This document shows positions 6,098 through 10,541 of a stretch of DNA of 10,541 bases, in pieces. The stretch lies in assembly GCA_028287885.1 (NCBI GenBank), contig JAQBOT010000105.1, positions 1-10,541 on the forward strand. The letters run 5' to 3'. The stretch's first letter is position 1. Every line of letters begins with the position of its first letter. The position numbers were made by a program, and so were the translations under genes. The stretch comes from Pedobacter sp. (lineage in GTDB: Bacteria > Bacteroidota > Bacteroidia > Sphingobacteriales > Sphingobacteriaceae). A model generated the notes under the pieces. That model made no database searches, was not told where the DNA came from, and saw nothing but the letters and a program-made list of their open reading frames with translations.

Positions 6098-7054
6098 ATG
6101 AAAAGACCTTTTATTTTCCTAAGCATAATGCTCTGCCTGCTTGTCCTTACCTCCTGGGGCTTCTTTGCGCATGGCCGCATCAATCGCCTGGCAGTGTTCA
6201 CACTCCCAGCAGGCATTAGCCGATTTTACAAAGTCAATATTTCTTACATCGGCCTACATGCGGTAGATCCCGATAAACGGCGGTATTCGGATACTTTAGA
6301 AGCACCAAGGCACTATTTGGATGTGGAGGTTTATGAACAAGAGATCGACAGTATTCCGAGAAGATGGAACGATGCGGTATTGAAATACGGTATCAACAAA
6401 TTAAATGCAAATGGCACCCTGCCCTGGCAGATTCAAAAGAGTTATTTCAACCTGGTAAATGCATTTAAAGAGCGGGATTCGATAAAAATTCTGCGTGCCT
6501 CTGCCTTTCTGGGCCACTATATTGCAGACGCACATGTCCCCTTACATACGACAGAAAACCACAATGGTCAGTTAACGAACCAGCATGGCATTCATGCTTT
6601 TTGGGAAAGTCGGCTTCCCGAGCTATTTGCCCAGAATTACAACTTCATTGTAGGCAAAGCAAAGTACATCGATGCGCCTTTAACGGAAGCATGGAAGATC
6701 GTAAAACATAGCCACTCGCTAGTAGACAGCACACTTCAGATTGAAAAAGAGCTTAGCAGGTCTTATTCTGTAAGAAAGAAGTATAGCTTTTCAGAGCGGA
6801 AGAATCAGGTGTTGAAACAATACGCTGTGGCCTATTCCAAAGCATACAACCTCCGGCTAAACAACATGGTTGAACGGCAGATGCGAGCAGCCATCTTAGC
6901 TACCGGCAGTTTCTGGTATTCAGCCTGGATAGACGCAGGACAGCCGACTTTAGAACATTTAGTAAAGGTTCCCGAATCCATTCTTCAGCAAGAACGTGAA
7001 GAACGCTTAAACAACAAATACGAAGGGGGCGATGTTAAAGGCCGGGAAAACTAG
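6098..7054 (+). CDS. Secreted zinc phospholipase C / S1-P1 nuclease-fold protein
   Basis: This 318-aa protein has a signal peptide (residues 1-19, hydrophobic core FIFLSIMLCLLVLT) predicted to be cut just before W20. That fits the fold, in which the N-terminal amino group and carbonyl of a tryptophan bind zinc. Further ligands can be placed: H25, D57, H72, H140, D144, H150, H166 and E170. The HYIADAHVPLH motif gives the family spacing (H, +4 D, +6 H), and GIHAFWE gives H, +4 E. The W-to-H spacing of 5 and D-to-H spacing of 15 are those of P1 nuclease, whereas the final Glu resembles phospholipase C. The substrate (lipid or nucleic acid) cannot be decided from sequence. It acts in the periplasm or outside the cell. 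An AGGGAA sequence directly precedes the ATG. It lies 38 bases after hscA and its stop overlaps that of dedA on the other strand. Confidence 0.85.
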   Translation: MKRPFIFLSIMLCLLVLTSWGFFAHGRINRLAVFTLPAGISRFYKVNISYIGLHAVDPDKRRYSDTLEAPRHYLDVEVYEQEIDSIPRRWNDAVLKYGINKLNANGTLPWQIQKSYFNLVNAFKERDSIKILRASAFLGHYIADAHVPLHTTENHNGQLTNQHGIHAFWESRLPELFAQNYNFIVGKAKYIDAPLTEAWKIVKHSHSLVDSTLQIEKELSRSYSVRKKYSFSERKNQVLKQYAVAYSKAYNLRLNNMVERQMRAAILATGSFWYSAWIDAGQPTLEHLVKVPESILQQEREERLNNKYEGGDVKGREN

Positions 7055-7710
7055 TTCTCGGTAACCTTCTTTTTAACAAATCTGGATCTTATAGCAGCAA
7101 ACAAGGCTGGAAAGAATGTAACGACTGCAATGCCCACAATAACAATCTCAAAATTGTTCTTTATCACAGGTATTTGGCCCAACAGATAACCTGACATCAA
7201 TAATCCGGTAATCCAGGCAATTCCTCCTATGACGTTAAAGAAAGAAAAACGGCCGAACGGCATCTTAGCAACCCCAGCTACAAATGGAGCAATGGTTCTG
7301 AAGATCGGTAAGAAGCGACTAAAGATAATTGCCTTCCCTCCATGCTTTTCAAAAAACTCATGTGACTGGTTGTAATAGTCGAGCTTAAGAATGCGGTTTT
7401 CCGCTTTAAACACCTTTACACCAAGGATACTTCCAAGTTTATAGTTAAGTGAGTTTCCTAATATTGCTGCAATGGTTAGTATCACAAGCATTAGCCAGAT
7501 GTTCAGGCCTGTACCTTCTCCAGCAATCAGGGTACCCATCGCAAATAGCAGGGAGTCACCGGGCAAGAATGGCGTTACGACGAAACCAGTTTCGGCGAAT
7601 ATAATTAGAAATAGAATGAGGTAGGTCCAGGTTTGGTAGCTGCTGATGATGATTTCTAGATGCTTATCTATGTGCAAAAGAAAATCGACGAACTGAGATA
7701 GTAATTCCAA
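7051..7710 (-). CDS. DedA family membrane protein
   Basis: This 219-aa polytopic inner-membrane protein belongs to the DedA (VTT/SNARE-associated) family. Members act in membrane homeostasis and some flip undecaprenyl phosphate or phospholipids. E40, D52 in the PGDS motif (50-53), R132 and R138 in the SRFLPIFRTIAPFVAG stretch (131-146) correspond to the residues known to be essential in E. coli YqjA/YghB (E39, D51, R130, R136). Hydrophobic spans lie near 29-45, 52-64, 70-90, 136-150, 158-180 and 188-207. The start is apparently TTG (7710-7708): the next Met is at residue 58, inside the conserved core. A TAnnTTTG match ends only about 15 bases upstream, so the leader would be very short. It converges with the phospholipase-like gene, the two stops sharing the palindrome CTAG. 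Confidence 0.9.
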   Translation of the reverse strand: MELLSQFVDFLLHIDKHLEIIISSYQTWTYLILFLIIFAETGFVVTPFLPGDSLLFAMGTLIAGEGTGLNIWLMLVILTIAAILGNSLNYKLGSILGVKVFKAENRILKLDYYNQSHEFFEKHGGKAIIFSRFLPIFRTIAPFVAGVAKMPFGRFSFFNVIGGIAWITGLLMSGYLLGQIPVIKNNFEIVIVGIAVVTFFPALFAAIRSRFVKKKVTEN

Positions 7711-7724
7711 ATTGTGTTTTTTTT

Positions 7725-7732
7725 CAAAAGTA
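7725..7732 (-). promoter_or_regulatory. Candidate -7 element for dedA
   Basis: On the minus strand this reads TACTTTTG, an exact match to TAnnTTTG. Transcription would begin about 9-10 bases before the TTG start, making a nearly leaderless message. No clear -33 element is seen. The rest of the gap (7733-7800) holds only an imperfect hairpin (CGCT/AGCG arms with an A/T-rich extension around 7737-7762). Confidence 0.35.
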
Positions 7733-7800
7733 TAAAATTTCGCTTAAATGCTTTAGCGATTTGTATTTATATTGCTGGAGACCGACCGATTAGGTGTCTG

Positions 7801-8134
7801 CTAGCCGAGCTGATTTTCTACGCGAAGCTTTAAAGGCGCAGCATGCATCAAAGAGAGTGGCTTATAGTTTATCTCCCAGGCAGCCATAAAGTCCTTCACC
7901 AAAGGAATAGAACGCCATAGTAGTCACATTAGTATGTGGCTTAACAAGCTCCACGAGTTTTGAGATAGGCAGTTCGCCCGACTCTGCAATGCCAGACCAA
8001 CCTTGTATGAAATCAATATTTGCTACAAAGACCATTAAAATGATAATTGAAACCTTTTGCTTTACATGTACAGTTATCCTGCGGTCTGCCGGATAGCGTA
8101 CCGCCAATTCTGCCTTGTTAAAGTTCGTGAACAT
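7801..8134 (-). pseudogene. Decayed molybdopterin-dependent oxidoreductase remnant
   Basis: Two overlapping reading frames together resemble the core of a sulfite-oxidase/YedY-type molybdopterin oxidoreductase. The first (8134-7862, 90 aa) has IQGWSGIAESGELPISKLVE (residues 43-62) and AFYSFGEGLYG (74-84). The second (7923-7801, no start codon of its own at that end) reads AAWEINYKPL, then APLKLRVENQLG, then TAG. From memory of the family these two pieces are normally one protein, joined by about 20 residues of the YYDT type that are absent here. The change of frame plus this loss indicates a deletion near 7880. The residue where the family has the Mo-coordinating Cys (CIQGWS or CVEGWS) is Phe42. 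The N-terminal half and the last residues (normally GYKMVKWI) are also missing. The 90-aa frame begins 3 bases after the monooxygenase stop and may still be translated, but an active enzyme is very unlikely. Confidence 0.72.
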
Positions 8135-8137
8135 AAA

Positions 8138-9688
8138 TTAGTATAATCGTCTAAAATAATTCTCTAGGGTGTTGGTATCGAGGCTATCAGCAAGTAGCCC
8201 AATATAGTTATCCGGTCTCACTAGAATATACAAGCTGTCTTTCACTCCAAGCAACATCCAGGCGCTGGTAATAGGAAGCGACACCAGCTTAATAAAGCCT
8301 TTTAATCGTTCCGGAATCAAGTTGCTTTCTTCATCCGAATCGGTCTTCCCAATTACGACAAGATGGAATTTAGCTTCCCGGAATAAGTGGTAACAACTTA
8401 GCATCTTGCCCTCAATTGGTGTATGAACATATGGAAAGCGGTCGCCAGCGCTAAACTTTAACTTTTTACCTGTAAGCTGAACTGACAATGAACTGCTGCG
8501 ATAGTTATACCAAATTTGAGATACAGTTCGGAACATCTTTTTTCCATTATTGGGTCTACTGATAAACCAGCGCAAAATATAAGGCCCCAGGTATATCCTA
8601 ATCCGGCTGATGATATAGTTGTTTGTTGTCACGATTCCGAAAGCACGGTCTGTAAACTTCATCAACCATTTGGCAAAGGGGTAGCGTTCTTCGTGGTAGG
8701 TATCCAAAAGCTTCTCACTGGCAAGACCCGCAAATATCATTGCAAGCTTCCAAGTTAAGTTATAAGCATCTTGCAAGCCAGTGTTCATCCCCTGACCACC
8801 CGCCGGACTATGAATATGTGCGGAATCCCCTGCCAGAAAGCAGTTACCAACCCTAAACTTATCGACGCAACGGTGGTGCAGACGGTAGGTAGAAAACCAG
8901 TTAACCTGATCAATTACAATGGGTTTTCCCAATGCAGACTGTATATCGGGTTCCACATCGCTAAAGGTAATATCTTGTTCAAGCCGATTTGCCTTTCCCA
9001 TCGTCCCAAGCACGCGATAGTTGTTGTCTCCCTGCATCGGGAAGAAAGCACAGAAGTGTGTCTTGGCAAGACTTAGAATCAGCTTTCCCGGAGTTTGATG
9101 CAGATTGGTCTTTACATCTGCAACAAAAAACTTATGGTTATACGTTCCGCCTTCAAATTTACAGTTTAGGATCTGCCGTATTTTACTACTCGCTCCATCA
9201 CAACCAATCACATATTTCGCCCGAAGGGTAAGCGTGTGTTCTTTTGGAAGGTGCTTGATCAAATGTACAGAGACACCATCTTTGTCTTGCTCCAGCCCGG
9301 TAAATTCTGTATCCCACATAACCAAATTGCCCTGCCCAGATAATACATCATACAGCAGCTGCTCGTTCTTCGACTGCTCATAAACATGCATATACGGGAA
9401 GTCGGTTAATCCTTGCCCCACAGCTCCAATTTGAAAATTCAACTTCTCCGTACCTTGGGTAAAGATTGATGCTTCTTCAACATGCGTGCCGTCTGAGACA
9501 ACCGTCTCTGCTACACCCATCTGGTCGTAGATCTCCAGACTTCTGGCAGTGACTAACAGTGCCCTTGATTGTACAGTCGGACCTGCTTTACTATCGACGA
9601 CAACGGCGCTAATGCCATATCGACCGAGCTGGCATGCAGCCATCAAGCCAGTTGGCCCGGCTCCAATAATGATAACTGCTGCATCCAT
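8138..9688 (-). CDS. FAD-dependent aromatic-ring hydroxylase-type monooxygenase
   Basis: This 516-aa protein is a class A flavoprotein monooxygenase (PheA/TfdB/PCP-hydroxylase type), which uses NAD(P)H and O2 to hydroxylate aromatic or polyketide-like substrates. Three diagnostic motifs are present: the Rossmann GAGPTG (residues 9-14), the DG motif CDGASSKIRQ (163-172), and the GD motif LAGDSAHIHSPAGGQGMNTG (285-304) followed by DAYNLTWKLA. After about residue 400 a smaller C-terminal domain follows, of the thioredoxin-like type found in phenol hydroxylases and rifampicin monooxygenases. The length is normal for the family. It is a soluble cytosolic enzyme. No degradation or biosynthesis partners surround it, so the substrate is open; antibiotic-modifying relatives exist. 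A possible promoter is TTTG (9747-9744) with TAGGTTTA (9722-9715), one mismatch from the -7 consensus. Confidence 0.87.
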   Translation of the reverse strand: MDAAVIIIGAGPTGLMAACQLGRYGISAVVVDSKAGPTVQSRALLVTARSLEIYDQMGVAETVVSDGTHVEEASIFTQGTEKLNFQIGAVGQGLTDFPYMHVYEQSKNEQLLYDVLSGQGNLVMWDTEFTGLEQDKDGVSVHLIKHLPKEHTLTLRAKYVIGCDGASSKIRQILNCKFEGGTYNHKFFVADVKTNLHQTPGKLILSLAKTHFCAFFPMQGDNNYRVLGTMGKANRLEQDITFSDVEPDIQSALGKPIVIDQVNWFSTYRLHHRCVDKFRVGNCFLAGDSAHIHSPAGGQGMNTGLQDAYNLTWKLAMIFAGLASEKLLDTYHEERYPFAKWLMKFTDRAFGIVTTNNYIISRIRIYLGPYILRWFISRPNNGKKMFRTVSQIWYNYRSSSLSVQLTGKKLKFSAGDRFPYVHTPIEGKMLSCYHLFREAKFHLVVIGKTDSDEESNLIPERLKGFIKLVSLPITSAWMLLGVKDSLYILVRPDNYIGLLADSLDTNTLENYFRRLY

Positions 9689-9714
9689 ATTACCTAATTT
9701 TTTGTGCTAAACAA

Positions 9715-9747
9715 TAAACCTAAAATTCGTTATATTCAAAAAGCAAA
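9715..9747 (-). promoter_or_regulatory. Candidate promoter for the FAD monooxygenase
   Basis: On the minus strand, TTTG at 9747-9744 and TAGGTTTA at 9722-9715 are separated by 21 bases, fitting the Bacteroidetes -33/-7 arrangement with one mismatch in the -7 box. The 75-base gap between this gene and the divergent lipoprotein gene must serve both directions; I see no convincing plus-strand element. Confidence 0.3.
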
Positions 9748-9763
9748 TTGCATTATAAAGCCT

Positions 9764-10165
9764 ATGAAAATCCAAACCGCAGCAATCACCCTTTTTGTGT
9801 CGATGACAGTGACATTTACCTCTTGTTCTCTCCTGCATAAAGGTGCCATGCAAACTAGAAATTGGAAGGGATCAGACCTCCCCGGACACAACTACGCCAC
9901 ATTTGATTATCTTAATGGTACACAGAAGTTTGAAGTAAAAGTAAATAAAAAATCAACCTTTTATTTTAAGTATGTAACAAACATAAAAGCGGGCAAACTT
10001 CACCTGTCCATCGAATCACCGACGAGAGTCATTTTAAGTGAAGATCTGCGTGGCGCACAAACCGATTCTATAACAGTGGGTAACCCAGCCGGAGAAACCT
10101 TTCAGATCGTACTTGTGGGTTCCCGCGCTGCAGGTAGTTTTGACTTCAAATATGCAGAACTATAA
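9764..10165 (+). CDS. Small lipoprotein of unknown function
   Basis: From the ATG at 9764 this encodes 133 aa beginning with a lipoprotein signal peptide (MKIQTAAITLFVSMTVTFTS) followed by Cys21, the expected lipidation site in the lipobox FTSC. The frame stays open for 20 codons upstream to another ATG (9704), but those residues are basic and would bury the signal peptide, so the internal start is preferred. The mature part is short, polar and probably beta-rich (KFEVKVNKKSTFYFKYVTN, then alternating polar and hydrophobic residues to the end). I do not recognise a named family. It is likely anchored in the inner or outer membrane facing the periplasm. The next gene starts 5 bases after its stop, so the two probably form an operon; their products have no evident common role. 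Confidence 0.78.
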   Translation: MKIQTAAITLFVSMTVTFTSCSLLHKGAMQTRNWKGSDLPGHNYATFDYLNGTQKFEVKVNKKSTFYFKYVTNIKAGKLHLSIESPTRVILSEDLRGAQTDSITVGNPAGETFQIVLVGSRAAGSFDFKYAEL

Positions 10166-10170
10166 ACACC

Positions 10171-10541
10171 ATGGATAACTTAGAACACCCAACGTTCGGT
10201 AACGGAAAGATCTGTTACCTGGAACTGCCATCAAGAAACATTGATGAGTCCGTATCGTTTTACGGATCAGTTTTCGGTTGGAATATCAGACGGCGCGGAG
10301 ACGGCAGCTGGGCCTTTGATGATATCGTTAATGAGGTAAGCGGCACCTGGAGGACGGATCGGAAGCCTGCTACTGAACTCGGATTGTTGGTGCACATTAT
10401 GGTCGACGATATAGAAACCTCGATTAAGGCTGTTATCAACAATGGGGGGACAATTGTTCAGCCCGTTGGTATGGAGGCGCCCGAAATTACAGCACGCTTT
10501 AAAGATCCAACGGGTAACATACTGGGCTTATTTCAACAGTA
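10171..10541 (+). CDS. VOC (glyoxalase/bleomycin-resistance fold) protein, cut at right edge
   Basis: An open frame from ATG 10171 runs to the end of the window (123 codons plus two bases, TA). It fits the vicinal-oxygen-chelate fold. A first beta-alpha-beta-beta-beta module begins with ICYLELPSRNIDESVSFYGS (residues 14-33) and VFGW, and a second contains LLVHIMVDDIETSIKAVINN (72-91), NGGTIVQP and FKDPTGNILGLFQQ (110-123). The DPTGNxxGLFQ ending is the usual C terminus of these short proteins, so the final TA is probably the first two bases of the stop codon and almost the whole gene is here. The general fold is clear. Metal ligands and substrate are not, and many members of this subfamily have no known reaction. 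It follows the lipoprotein gene by 5 bases. Confidence 0.85.
   Translation, partial: MDNLEHPTFGNGKICYLELPSRNIDESVSFYGSVFGWNIRRRGDGSWAFDDIVNEVSGTWRTDRKPATELGLLVHIMVDDIETSIKAVINNGGTIVQPVGMEAPEITARFKDPTGNILGLFQQ

Noticed and set aside
7737..7762. Imperfect hairpin (CGCT/AGCG arms) downstream of the molybdo-oxidoreductase remnant
   Set aside because: The arms are short and bulged, and the following sequence overlaps the dedA promoter element; the evidence is too weak to call a terminator.
8516..9383. Plus-strand open frames opposite the FAD monooxygenase
   Set aside because: They overlap a well-supported gene with intact flavin motifs and show no family features of their own.
9704..9763. A 20-residue N-terminal extension of the lipoprotein
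   Set aside because: It would place a basic segment before an otherwise canonical lipoprotein signal peptide and move the lipobox cysteine to residue 41.
1..10541. Search for tRNA, rRNA, CRISPR, insertion sequences, phage genes or a defence or biosynthetic island
   Set aside because: No repeat-spacer pattern, transposase motif, terminal inverted repeats or clover-leaf-like sequence was seen; gene content is ordinary chromosomal.

Overview
The window is about 10.5 kb of ordinary chromosomal DNA from a member of the Bacteroidetes, most likely the Sphingobacteriaceae (Pedobacter/Mucilaginibacter-like). This placement is an inference. It rests on the protein families present (a DUF3810 membrane metalloprotease-like protein, paired group III truncated haemoglobins, a Bacteroidetes-type HscA), on several exact matches to the Bacteroidetes -7 promoter element TAnnTTTG, on weak or absent Shine-Dalgarno sequences, and on moderate G+C. 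I see no rRNA, tRNA, CRISPR array, insertion sequence or phage gene. No stretch longer than about 200 bases lacks a gene or gene remnant.

Layout, left to right. (1) Plus-strand run: the C-terminal part of a dihydroorotase (2-511), a DUF3810 membrane protein (511-1638) whose start codon overlaps the previous stop by one base, and a small cupin-fold protein (1604-1888) that overlaps it by 35 bases. The cupin C terminus looks broken by a single-base frameshift. (2) Minus-strand block: two tandem group III truncated haemoglobins of 128 aa each (2306-2692, then 1910-2296), preceded upstream by a DUF488 gene (2884-3402). A perfect 12-bp inverted repeat with an FNR-type core (TGAT-N4-ATCA) lies in the gap between DUF488 and the globins. 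(3) Plus-strand block: a probable iron-sulphur uracil-DNA glycosylase (3578-4147), the iron-sulphur assembly chaperone HscA (4203-6059), and a secreted zinc phospholipase C / S1-P1 nuclease-fold protein (6098-7054). (4) Minus-strand block: a DedA membrane protein (7051-7710), a decayed molybdopterin-dependent oxidoreductase remnant (7801-8134), and a class A FAD monooxygenase (8138-9688). (5) Plus-strand pair: a small lipoprotein (9764-10165) and a VOC/glyoxalase-fold protein cut by the right edge (10171-10541).

How the parts may work together. Most genes look like independent housekeeping or stress functions rather than one pathway. Two links deserve attention. The haem-globin pair with an FNR-like operator suggests a response to oxygen or nitric oxide. 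The four-cysteine uracil-DNA glycosylase lies directly upstream of an Fe-S chaperone. I did not find a convincing new multi-gene system. The most informative observations are two reading-frame lesions (cupin and molybdo-oxidoreductase) and the palindrome upstream of the globins.
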